A DNA stretch of 64,000 nt from Dryomyza anilis (taxonomy: Eukaryota; Arthropoda; Insecta; Diptera; Dryomyzidae), in assembly GCA_951804985.1 (NCBI GenBank), contig OX638133.1, positions 8,948,501 to 9,012,500 on the forward strand. Direction: 5' to 3'. Below, in pieces: positions 47,171 to 58,129 of this stretch; position 1 is the first letter of the stretch, and every line of letters begins with the position of its first letter. The notes below the pieces were generated by a model. The model was not told the origin of the DNA and ran no database searches. It saw only the letters and a list, made by a program, of their open reading frames with translations. The translations under genes were made by a program, and so were the position numbers.

Positions 47171-50100
47171 TCACTTCATATAGTAACTGCTGGGCGCACG
47201 CCCTGATGTATACGTGCTCATGGGAATACCCTGTGGACCCGGTATGTGACTGTTGCCACCGCCGCCGCCGCTGTGCGAATGCGAGTGCGCATGCGAATGA
47301 TGCGATTGCGATTGATTCTGCGACCCATATAGATGATCGACGCTGGTGTTGCCAATACCATTTCCAGAGGGCTCATAATCGACATCATAGTAAATGCCAG
47401 ATTGATTCTGCAAGAGTTGTTTTAAAAAAATAAAGAAAATACATAGAATGTCAAACTAGTTACCGCTATGCTGCCATTGCTGCGACTCTTCGGCCGTGGC
47501 ACTTGAAAATTGCGACCCAACAGATCGGTGCGATCCTCCTCTTCGCTGGAGCTCGAGTTCTCCAGCGTGCGCATGCCACTCGAACGTGCACCTAAACCAG
47601 CGAGTCTTCTGAAAGAAAGGCCACCATAAAGTTAGTCAACATGTAGACCGACCAATCGGCCCAAATTATAGAATTATACGCACTCATACCGTGGCAGTGG
47701 TACCGGTGGCAAATTGGCATTCTGATGCATTTGCATGGTGCTCTGCATAGACATGCCGCCCATGGTGCCCATGCCATGACCCATGCCCTGCAAGTTCGGA
47801 TAGGCAAACATGGCCGATGAGGGGCGTGTCGGTCCAATAGGTTCCGCCTTGAGTGCGTGTGTGCGAAAAGAGAGAGAGAGAGTTAATTAAATTTCAAGTT
47901 ATTGCACTCAGTTGTATGATCGTCCGATGTCTACCTTTCCGCTTACCCCGTAATGATTCGTCTGCGCCATTACGTCTGCTATCTGTGCCCAGCGCATACG
48001 ATCCTCGAGCGTCACCTGATAGCCTGGCTGTGCGGCCATGCCGTGCATAACACTTGCTGCAGCCGCCGATTTCAGCGGCGCCGTATTCATGTAACCGAAG
48101 ACCGGCGAACCCATTGCATTCTTTTGCTCACGCTGCCAACGACGCGACCACATAATCAGACAGACCAGCGTCAGCACAATGATAATGACTGCTGCCACAG
48201 AGGCACCGATGGCAACGCCTAATACCTCGCCATCGATCTCACATTGACCGCCATAGTGACTGGCATCGCAGACGCACACTTGAGCGCCCTCCTCGTTGTA
48301 GTTGCAGCTGCCGCGATTGTTGCAATAGCTGTCCGGACATGCCTGACATTCGCGTCCTGCGCGTTGCGGTTGATCCGACCATGGGTCACGCATTCCCGTG
48401 TCGCAGGCACAACGAAAACTGCCCCAGGAGTTGGTGCACACAGCGCTCGGGTGACAATCGTTCAACTCATTCGATTCACATTCGTCGAGATCGTGCAGCG
48501 CCGATATGGCGCCCTCCGGCGAGGTGACATAGAGTACAGAGTTGCCGATGTTGTTGTTGCGTCGATGTATTACGCCCAGCAGATGTTTTTGCACGTCGCT
48601 GCGTAAGTTCGGGCGCAGTGTCTCGACGCTTTCGTCCAGCTGGTGGCGAGACAAGAAAACGTTTATTTATAATTAACATTTGTGTTTGTTCTCAAGTTTA
48701 GATCAAGTAAGTATATAACATTTTGAAACATACCCTAATCGTCAGATTCACAAAGACACCGCTACCTCCAAGATTCGGATCACCGCGATAAATGTTGTTC
48801 ACACGCGCCTCCATGAATTCATCCGAGTATGGCGTCATCGACATGGCAGAGTCCACCTGAGCACATACAGTTTTAGTTACGGTTGTTTTGTATTTGAATG
48901 GAGTTTTTGATTACTCCGACTCTTTAACTTACCGCACGTATCGACTCATAACTTAGCTGTCCGTAGGGTTCGCTATTGTGATCCATTAACTTTTTATCCC
49001 ACACAATGCGATGTTCGTAGATGCGATCCACACGCAGTCCCAAATAGAACGAGATGACTTTGCGACATGGTTCACGATGTTTGCGTCGCGAATAACCTGT
49101 GGAAAGGTTTCCAAAATGCAATATAATATATATAAAACTCGATATATATATTATATTGCGAAGAACGTCAATTTTCTTCGTCAGGACTAACCCGACCAAT
49201 TGTTAAATTGATGTTCTTTTATACTGGTTCGAAATCTATAATTTCCCTTTTAGACCCCTGAAAAATACGTTTCATATATCGAACCTTTCTAGACTTGGAC
49301 TTTTCCGACCTAGATCAACCAAGAGTTAAAGGTTATTACTTTAAACGGAGTGCCAGAAACTCTATGTTCTTTGTCAAGACCAACCTGACCTAATACGAAA
49401 TCTATAATATACCCTTTAGAATTTCCCCGTCATAAATTCACCACTTTAATACATTGATACCTTGAAAATATCGTAACTCTCTAGCCGTTATATGGATTAT
49501 CCGACCTAGTTCGACCAAGAGTTAAGGGTTCTTACTTTAACCGGAGTGCCAGAACGTCAGTGTTCTTGGTCATGACAAACCCATGCTATTGTTAAACTTA
49601 GATCCACCGATAAATTCATCTATTTAATACATTAATCCCATGAAAATATGACACATATATCAAACCTTTCCGGACAAATCCAACATACCAAAAGTAAAAG
49701 ATTCTTACTTTAACTGGAGTACCAGAACGTCCAACTACTTCATAAAGACTAAGCCTAACTATTGTTCAACCGATACTGATCCAAAGTCTTAACTGTCCCT
49801 ATTCCACAACCTTCTTTCAAGACTACTTTCCCCGAAAACTTACCCGGCCTACAGTGACAGCTGGATACGCCATTCTCGGTCATGCAACGTTCATGCTGCG
49901 CCTGATCACACGTCGAATCATCACCCACGATGCAGGTATCAATGCGAACCGGCGGTTGCGTGGTACGCGGTCTATAGTGTGGTCTGGTCGGTGCCGTATT
50001 CGTCGTTGGAGTCTGTGCGGGTTTCGGACTATTCGGCTTTGTTGTATCCAGTTCAACGATTTCGGTTTCGGGTACAGCATAACCGGTGCCACCAGCTGTG

Positions 50101-53100
50101 GGTCTATTATTGTGCGGTGTAACACCAACAGCGCCGCCCCCGGGTAATTGTGGTATCGCAGTGGCCGGTGTAGTGGGTTCTTGTACGCCCGCTGGCGGAT
50201 CTGTGGGATCACCAAAGAGATTGATGTAAGTGCGTTTACCATCGATCGAAACAAAACCATCATCACCTGCGGCCGACACAATGATGTCGCCCTGCTGTTG
50301 TGGCTGCTGCCCAGCAATACCACCAACAACACCAGCACCAGAAGTAGCGCCACCATAAGAACCGTAGGGCTTGATGTTTATTGTCTGCTTGGAGCCGCCC
50401 CCAGTGCCCGGTCCTTGTATGGCCGACAGTGTAACATCGAAGATTTCACCATAACCGGGTGGTAGATGTTGACGTGTGGGTTGTATGTGATGGGGAGGTG
50501 TGGGAGGTATACGTGCTGGCGGCTGCTCATATGGACGTTGCTGTGCTGGTGGCGGGCGTGGACGACCGCCGGGTTTAAATTCAGGATCATCCAAGACAAT
50601 GCCTGGACGCGGTTGGTAACTGGGTTGTGGTGTGGTTGAGGTGGTGGTGCTAGTTGTAGTAGTAGTGGTGGTGGTAGTGCTAGTATCGATGGGCATGGTT
50701 GTGGTGGCAGTGGAAGCAGTGGTGGATGGTGTGGGAATAATGGTTGCTTTTATTTCGGTAGAACTGCTATCGGGTTCTGGCAGACTGTTAAAGTTCTCCC
50801 AGATTGGAGCTGTGGAAATACTAGATGTCGTCGTGGTAACGCTTGCCACATGACTGCTGAACTTTGAGGAAGTTTTTGACTTTGATTGTGCACTGGTTTC
50901 CAGAGTAGGCGTGCGCGATGGCGTCATAAAAATAACCTCCTCTGATGATGGATCTATGTTGGATAAATGTGCATCAACGTCCAAATCCATGGGCATAGGT
51001 AAATAGGTTGACGACATGACGGGACCTGTATTAACGACAGAACGTGTCTCAGCTATGGTTGTGTAGTCGGTGCTAGTGCTGGGCGACTTCTTTTTATCGC
51101 TGGTCTTATGTTTGCCGGGTTTCTTCTTGTGCGACGACTCCTCTTTCTTTGGTGGCGGTAGTAGCGGTGGCGGCATGGTGGTAACCGGTGGCAACACTGG
51201 CGATGGCGGCTGCAAATCATCTTCATCCACATAGTCTGCAGCTCCCGCTGCGCCAGACATACCCGTACTACCACCAGCGGTATCCGCATCCTGATCGGAT
51301 ACCTCAATGTACTGCGTGTTTGTGTCTTCCTGTGAGAATTCTGAATCATAGGTAGTATCGGTCGGACGCACCGCATCGTTATATTCTGTATAAGTGGGAG
51401 ATGGTGGTGGCGACTCTTGCTCTTGTGGCGCCTCTTGCATCGGTAGCGGTAGAGGCGGCGGTTGCTGTTCCTGTTGCGGCACAGGTGTCTCAATATCGGC
51501 GACATTCATTTGCGATGCTGGCAGCGGTTTATACTGCGGTATCGGACGTCGCGCGCCATTAACGGTCGTTGTAATGGGCGGACGTGGTTTATTGCGATGC
51601 CACGGAGGTCGATTGCTCACGAAGCCCGGACGATAGGGCACAATCTGCTCGGGAATTGGCACACCTGTGATGAATGGACGTTCGGGACGATCAAACGGAT
51701 AGGGCGGTGGTGGACGTATCGAACTGCCGAGAGATGTTGAAGGCTTCTGCATGTCATAGTCTTGCGGCAAAGTCTGCGATTCGGAAATGCGCGGCGGTCC
51801 GCGATTATTAATGCGACTGGCGGAGGGTTTGCGAACACCTTGTGTGTTTGCGTGAACGTTAACATTGCCGTTGAGCAACTTCACAATGCCCGTAATGATG
51901 TCCTGTATATCGGGACTGGGATTTTGACGTGCATTATGCGATGGCGCCGACACCGTTGCATTTGACATCGGACTCGCTATAGCAGTACTCAGGCGATGCA
52001 TCGGCATTGTATTCGTCGATGTAATCATCGTCGTCGTCGTGGTGGTCATCGCCGATGTTTTGATGGGGGACCCCGACATATGCTGTCGTGGGCCCCCTTG
52101 CAATAAAAAAGAATTCATCGTCGTCGTTGCGGCAGCATTTGTTATACTTAAAGTTTTGCCAGCGCGTGCGCGTTGTGTGCGTTCTGCAGACTCCAAAGTT
52201 AAGCCACCTGCGCCCTCGTAGGTGCCCGTCGGCTTAATGTTGTATTGAAAATAACGACCGGCGGCGTTCTGTTTCAGTTGTTCGTTCGCGGCCCCGTTTA
52301 GCACATCGTTGGGTCCGGACTTTGGATAGTGTTCGTTGAGTATGGGCAGCGCGCTGCGTTCGACGCGTACATGTTGACGCGTCTCGTTTTCTTCGTGTGG
52401 AAGTTGAGCTTTTGGCGATTGTGGATAGTTCGAGGCATAATCGGGCATAGTGCTCTCGAGGCGCTCAATGCGCGAAGTGCGCATATAGAGTGAGACGTCT
52501 ATATTATCGATGAGTGGATGCTGACTACTGGATTTAGGCGAAATTTGCGAAATGGCGGGGTCATCGTGGTGTTGGGCATCTAAAAAAGAAAAAAAAGAAA
52601 AGAATATTTATTAGAATACATCGAAAACAAAGGCTTAATGAAGGTAGTATTTATTTAAGATAAGACCGGGGATTAAAACCGTAACAGAAACCGACATTCA
52701 TTTAAAACCGTTCTATTTTTAAAACAGAAACTGCAACCGTTTTACAAAAATCATAAATAAACCGAAATTCTAAACCAAACTTTGAGTCAAGCTCGTCGTC
52801 GATCTTTGTCTTCGACGGCCCGGAAACTCTCATCACGTTACTTAAAGACGATCGTCGTTGAAACGATAGTCACAAAACGCTATCGTTTTTGCTTAAGTCA
52901 GACAATCGTCTAAACGATTATCGTCATACGTGATTAGAGCTCTGGTTTTCATTATAACTCCGTTTACATTCCGTTTTTTTCAGTATTCTGACAGAAATGA
53001 CTTCGTATCCAGTAAATGAAACGTTTCCGATACCATATACCATTTTACTGTACAGTAAACAGCACCGTTAACAGACCGTTTTCGATAGTTTTTTATTTAT

Positions 53101-53539
53101 TATTTCAAATAAAAATTGGTACAAAGATTGAGAATTTACTCTATGAAACTTTGCCAATGTTTATCGAAAGGTAGCTTCGTTCAATGTTGTCTGTCAGTGG
53201 GTTCGAACCTTCGAGCTCAACCAATGAATATTTCTTCATCTATTTGCAGAGTTTTAACTCTATAAAAGCGATAAATTTGTTGGTTTATTACAAAACTTAA
53301 AAATTCGGTGAAAATTCTTTATTATTTCTAATGCAAAAATAATAATATTTAACACAGCACAAAATAATAATTTTCAAAATAAAAAATAAAAAACTAAACT
53401 GTAAATTAAGTGCTAATTATGCTCATAACTCAACAAAGAATAAAAATAAAAAATAGTGAAAAAAAGACGCACACAAAAATTTAAAAATACCAACTATAAA
53501 AAATACCAGTTTAATTTTAACAGTTGCCAAACGTACCAT
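47171..53539 (-). CDS. Mucin-like SEA/EGF-domain type-I membrane protein
   Basis: Exons 53473-53539 (proposed), 49844-52579, 48933-49096, 48734-48856, 47947-48639, 47690-47847, 47464-47608 and 47171-47407 join in phase to 4323 nt (1440 aa). The 2.7-kb exon encodes a disordered Pro/Thr/Ser-rich ectodomain with a long Thr run, probably heavily O-glycosylated. Then come a Cys-rich EGF-like module (about 902-936), a SEA domain (about 945-1075; GGSGVFVNLTI sits where SEA domains self-cleave at G-SVVV), a calcium-binding-type EGF (DECESNELNDCHPSAVC, about 1083) and a second EGF (about 1131-1163). A transmembrane helix (about 1169-1194) is followed by a basic stop-transfer (WSRRWQR). The 246-aa cytoplasmic tail is Met/Gly- and His-rich and ends SSYYMK. 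The order mucin-EGF-SEA-EGF-TM resembles vertebrate MUC3/12/17. All exons but the first are secure; the specific fly gene is not recognised. Confidence 0.88.
49157..49790. repeat. Four ~180-bp degenerate tandem units in an intron of the membrane-protein gene
   Basis: ACTTTAA(A/C)CGGAGTGCCAGAA followed by a GTTCTT.GTCA.GAC motif and AACC(T/C)GACC recurs near 49340, 49536 and 49710, and in part near 49157. Short open frames are not conserved between units. Confidence 0.6.
52580..53472. other. Presumed first intron of the membrane-protein gene
   Basis: Ends in a strong acceptor (TTCTTTTTTTAG on the minus strand). Contains scattered ACCGTAACAGAAACCG-type sequence at 52670-52750, resembling the minisatellite at 17.2-18.2 kb, and ATCGTCGTTGAAACGATAG at 52850-52930. 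No other gene is seen. Confidence 0.45.
53473..53539 (-). CDS. Proposed signal-peptide exon of the SEA/EGF membrane protein
   Basis: On the minus strand, GAGCAAATGG is a good insect initiation context. The 22 complete codons read MVRLATVKIKLVFFIVGIF, then KFL, followed by a GTGCGT donor in phase 1. Joining to the acceptor at 52579 (phase 1) yields FLYA then QHHDDPAISQ, giving a basic n-region, a hydrophobic core and a small residue at the cleavage site. Without it the large exon begins in mid-frame with no start codon before the ATG at 52484 and no signal peptide. The GTGCGT donor is non-optimal, so a more distant first exon is the alternative. Confidence 0.5.
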
Positions 53540-54298
53540 TTGCTCAATCAGACGCAACGAAACGCAGACGTAGCGGCAACGTTTCACGTTCTAATGCCTG
53601 GCCACAACAGCGCCATTCTTGAACATGGCTCGAGTGGCCAACCAAGTTAACCGCTGTGCTTCGGGCTAATAAAACGATCAAGTAGCAAGCAGTAAGTTTT
53701 CAGAACCGTTTAATTTAATACGCAAACTAATAAAGTTAATTAAGCATTAATACTTTAAGTACGCATATGTTAAAAAAGCGGTAGCTATAGTTGCTATTTT
53801 TGTAGTTTTTTATTAGACGGCTTTAAATTTAAAATGCATTCAACATTTTTCTTTTCACCCATTCATTCAATTTATGAATATTAAGTAAATCACAACAAGG
53901 CATTCTTAAATATTATGACTGCATTACGGTTTCACAAAAGCTAATTAAGTTTTAAAAACTATGTGCAAATTATTATTATTATAGTGTTATTTTTTATTGA
54001 CGAAGTTCAGCAAATATTCTTCATTTTCAAATGATTTTTGAGATGATGATGAGAGTTTTTTTTCGTATTTATGTAGGTACTTTATTAAATATTATTTCGA
54101 AATTCTTCAACATAATTGAGTGATTTTTGTTTAGAGTTTATATAGTTTTAAAATCTTTGATATAATTAGAATGAATATACTCTTGTTAAGAATTTATATA
54201 CTTTTGAATTTTATTTTTAGTTTGATTTAAGTTTAAACGCTTTTAAAGCCTTAATAAAACTCTTTAAAAGACCTTTTTTATTTATTCAGTTCGCTGTG
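53540..54298. other. Presumed 5' UTR / upstream region of the membrane-protein gene
   Basis: 53540-53700 is relatively GC-rich (AACGAAACGCAGACGTAGCG) and non-repetitive, and fits a 5' untranslated exon of the minus-strand gene. No core promoter is obvious. The rest is AT-rich. Confidence 0.35.
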
Positions 54299-55075
54299 TT
54301 TTTATACCCTACACCTATGAGGTACAGGGTATATTAACTTTGTGCATATATTGTAACGCCCCTTAGGAGGCGTGTTCGGTATGGAAAAGTATATATATTC
54401 TTGATCAGCATCACTACCCGAGTCCGTTTAGCCATGTCCGTCTGTCTGTCTGTCCGTCATGCTGTCTTGCTGTCTTGCTGTCCGAATACAGAATAACTTG
54501 AGAAATACTGATCAGAATGCGATGAAATTTCGTCTCAAAATATTTTAGCCAAAAGTAGGAACTGAGTTTGAAAATGAGCCAAATCGGTCAACGGACACGC
54601 CCACCTCCCATACAAGTCACTTTTATATAACTCTTTCGGAACTAATAACTCGAAAAGTATTCAAGGTATAGTTATAAAATTTAAAACGTATTGTTAGAAT
54701 TCACCTAAAAATATGTGGTCCAAAAATGGGCGTGATCCGCCCACATTTTTTTTTCATTATTTCCCGGGTTTTCATAGTCGAAAATTGATCCGTAAATTAT
54801 TAAAATCAAATCTATGAAATATTAGCCTTTCAAAATTTTAAATATAGGCGTGGTCCGCCCAATTATATTTTTCAATTTTTTTTTTTAAGTTTTTTATACT
54901 TTATATAAATTTTTAATTTATGGGGATATAAGACGTAAATTTCTGATATATGAATAATTTTCTGTAAGCATTCCCACCAAAGGTGTAGGGTATTCCATAG
55001 TCGGGCCCGACCGACTATAAAAATCTGCCCCATGTGACCGAACTTACCCATGTGAACTAACTTTCCCAACTCGTT
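54299..55075 (+). mobile_element. TATACCCTACACC element, subfamily 1, forward copy
   Basis: It starts TTTTTATACCCTACACCTATG and ends ACTTTCCCAACTCGTTTT. It includes GTATATATATTCTTGATCAG, ATGTCCGTCTGTCTGTCTG and GGGCGTGATCCGCCCAC. It is near-identical to the inverted partner at 56016-56820. There is no coding capacity, so it is a non-autonomous repeat or part of a larger element. Confidence 0.85.
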
Positions 55076-55645
55076 TTATATTATTGTTAATATTATAGAA
55101 TTGATTTGATTTCAATTTTTAACTGTGTGTTTATTTTGCCTTTTTCGTTACACTTCTGTTTGGAACGATTGTGAAGCCATTATGAAGCTATTCAAAAAAC
55201 ATTTTGAATATTTTGGCTAATTTAAAACATATAATTTTTAGTTAGCCGTAATAAAACCTTTTCAGTTGGTACGATTGTGAAACCATAATGAAACTATTCA
55301 GGAACCCCAATGAAGCTATTCTGAACCTTGTGACTTTTTTTATTTTAAAACATTTTCATAATTTATAAATTCTTATGTATAGAAATTTGATTATTTTATA
55401 AATGGCTTTATACGACGCTACAGTGAAACCATTTTCTAATATGTATTTTGGAAAAACTTAAAAACAATGTTTTCATTTTTAACAAATACCTAAAACACAA
55501 CACAATAAAAAAAATATCCGCGATCTTAGTATGATTTTCTACTGGACTTCAATTTCTAATCAAGATTTCATACTTAGTTTTTTGATATTCCCAAAATTTT
55601 TTGAGTTATTACGTAAAGCCAAAAATGTAAATTCTTGTTTCTATC

Positions 55646-55855
55646 ACTCAGAAAAAAATCCTATTAAAAATTGGTCAATAGGACAGTTATTGATTCAATA
55701 GTATACAAAAAATAAATATTTTCATATAAACACAAAATCAATTTAATAGTATTTTGTAGTATTTAATGGGATTTACCTATTAAAATAATAATTTATTCTA
55801 TTGACTAATATTAATAGCAAAAAAAACTATTGATTTTATAGTATTTTTTCTGAGT
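55646..55855. mobile_element. CTCAG-ended MITE nested in the AAGGTGTACC repeat
   Basis: It starts CTCAGAAAAAAATCC and ends TTTTTTCTGAG. The interior is the reverse orientation of the 15643-15872 family (TAGTATTTAATGGGATTTAC). Confidence 0.7.
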
Positions 55856-56015
55856 ATATATGTTTTCTATATATTTTGGAATTTTACTACTTAGTAATTT
55901 TCAATATTCTGTCTAATTTCTATTGTAGTCCATTTTGAATACTTCAGATGATATTTTGAAATAAACCCTATGAAATTCGGTTAGCTTTGATCAAAATGAT
56001 AAACAGTCAAATGTA

Positions 56016-56632
56016 AACGAGTTGGGAAAGTTAGGTCACATGGGTAAGTTCGGTCACATGGGGCGAATTTTTATAGTCGGTACGGGCCCGACTATGGAAT
56101 ACCCTACACCTTTAGTGGGGATATTAACCCTCAGAATATTATACATATATCAGAAATTTACGTCTTATATCCCCATAAATTAAAAAAAATTTTAAAATAA
56201 AAAAATAAAAAAAAAATTGAAAAATATAATTGGGCGGACCACGCCTATATTTAAAATTTTGAAAGGCTAATATTTCATAGATTTGATTTTAATAATTTAC
56301 GGATCAAATTTCCACTATGAAAACCCGGGAAATAATGAAAAAAAAAAATGGGCGGATCACGCCCATTTTTGGACCACATATTTTTAGGTGAATTCTAACA
56401 ATAGGTTTTAAATTTTATAACTATACCTTGAATACTTTTCGAGTTATTAGTTTCGAAAAAGTTATATAAAAGTGACTTGTATGGGAGGTGGGCGTGTCCG
56501 TTGACCGATTTTGCTCATTTTCAAACTCAGTTCCTACTTTTGGCTAAACTATATTGAGACGAAATTTCATCGCATTCTGATCAGTATTTCTCAAGTTATT
56601 CTGTATTCGGACAGCAAGACAGCAAGACAGCA

Positions 56633-56680
<48 letters not shown>

Positions 56681-56820
56681 GGACATGGCTAAACGCACTC
56701 GGGTAGTGTTGCTGATCAAGAATATATATACTTTTCCATACCGGACACGCCTCCTAAGGGGCGTTACAATATATGCACAAAGTTAATATACCCTGTACCT
56801 CATAGGTGTAGGGTATAAAA
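56016..56820 (-). mobile_element. TATACCCTACACC element, subfamily 1, inverted copy
   Basis: Reverse complement of 54299-55075 with only scattered differences, apart from an enlarged (GACA)n tract. It is inserted between AAATGTAAA and ATATAAATTTTAAGG of the surrounding repeat. The open frame at 56511-56786 runs through the GACA tract and is not a gene. Confidence 0.85.
56637..56682. repeat. (GACA)n microsatellite
   Basis: About eleven GACA units in a row, preceded by four imperfect GACAGCAA units. The equivalent place in the forward copy (54441-54480) has only about four units. Confidence 0.9.
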
Positions 56821-57475
56821 ATATAAATTTTAAGGTGTACCTATTATTGACACATTTTATTTATTTCAAAAATGACAACTATAAATGTTATGCTATAAAT
56901 AATAGGTATACAATATTCTTTTTTTGCGTATGACTGGTTTCAACCTTGGTCAGATTCACCCGAATTACATTGAGTTTATTTCAAAAAGTATTCTGAAGTA
57001 TTCTCAATTGAGTACAAGAGAAATCAGATCACAAACTCAAATCTTTAAGTGTTAAAATATATAGAAAAATACGAGAATTGACGTATATTGGTTTTATGTC
57101 ATAACTCATAAACTATATGCAATATCAAAAAACAGCGACTGAGAGTCTTTATTAGAATCTTAAAGTCGATGAAATATAGCTTTTAAAATTCTATAGAAAT
57201 GTTTATAAATCTTCGTCGTTCAGTGAAAAATCACTAAATCTAAAAATGTTGTATTGAGATAACAGGAGCGCTTTTGCAGCTATTATGAAGCCATTCAAAA
57301 TGTCTTTTTTTGTCTAATTTTTAAAACAATGCCAAATAAATTAAAACATTGCAGGATTTTAGTTTAAGCGCATTTGTAGCCATTATAAAACTTCACAAAA
57401 TTTAAACAATTTATCTTGTACAGTTTTCAATTTGACTAAAAACCTTTGTAAAGCCATAATGAAACCATTCAAAAG

Positions 57476-57599
57476 CAAATATTGACGTTTAAAGTGAATT
57501 ATATTCTTTTTATTATTACATTTTTCGATTTCTTTAACTAAAAGAATACCAAAAATGTAATAATAAAAAGAATATAATTCACTTTAAACGCCAATATTT
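57476..57599. repeat. 49-bp near-perfect hairpin with 25-bp loop
   Basis: Left arm 57476-57525 (AAATATTGACGTTTAAAGTG...) and right arm 57551-57599 are complementary with a single mismatch. The flanks are degenerate GAAGCCATTATGAAGC-type repeats. Confidence 0.85.
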
Positions 57600-57760
57600 C
57601 CTCCACATGCCATACTCAAACCTTACAAAAGCCATTTTTTGTATTTGTGACAAATTTTAAAATGTTTCCAATGCATTATTCAAGCGTTTTGTAAATTTAT
57701 TGTTTTCTGCAAAGTTGTAAAATTTAAATATTATGCAAGTGTTTGTGAGGCACCTCTCTT

Positions 57761-58067
57761 GTAATAATAATAGTTTGGCGCTACAGTCCTGTATAGAACT
57801 TCGGCCGAGCTCTCTCACCATTTTGAGCTGTGCGTGTTATATTTGTACTCAAAGTGGTGGGACCTACAGTTTATTGCCGAATCCGAACGGCGGGTGAGAG
57901 CTTTTCATAGGCAATAGTTTTACTCTCGTAGGTTTGCCATTTACTGACGAGAGGTAGCGCGGTATAGAAAAATGTTTCTATGAAAAGATGTTGTTAGCCC
58001 CAGTCCAGGCTTGAACCGGGGACCTTTCGGCTCGCAGTCCAACGCACTAACCACTGACCTACCGCGG
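57761..58067 (-). mobile_element. tRNA-derived SINE, copy D, with 10-bp target duplication
   Basis: On the minus strand: GCCGCGGTAGGTCAGTGGTT head, CCGGTTCAAGCC B box, full body and an ATTATTATTA tail. CACCTCTCTT flanks it at 57751-57760 and 58068-58077, a clear target-site duplication as left by LINE-driven retrotransposition. The A box carries one change (TAGGTCAG for TAGCTCAG). Confidence 0.92.
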
Positions 58068-58129
58068 CACCTCTCTTAGAACCTTTAAAAAGCTAAACTT
58101 TAGTAGTACTGTTCTTAAAGCAAGCTGCA

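Larger units (their letters stand above)
55510..57240. repeat. AAGGTGTACC-family repeats, head to head, carrying two nested insertions
   Basis: 55510-56013 plus 56821-56860 is one copy (CGATCTTAGTATGATTTTC, ATAAACAGTCAAATG, AAGGTGTACCTATTATTG). 56830-57240 is a second copy on the opposite strand (AATAATAGGTATAC, CATTGAGTTTATTTC). The first copy is split by a MITE at 55646-55855 and by the 0.8-kb element at 56016-56820. Confidence 0.65.

Noticed and set aside
49854..52221. Several plus-strand and alternative-frame open reading frames across the mucin-like exon
   Set aside because: Shadows of the 2.7-kb low-complexity exon; the minus-strand frame is supported by splicing to the EGF, SEA and TM exons.
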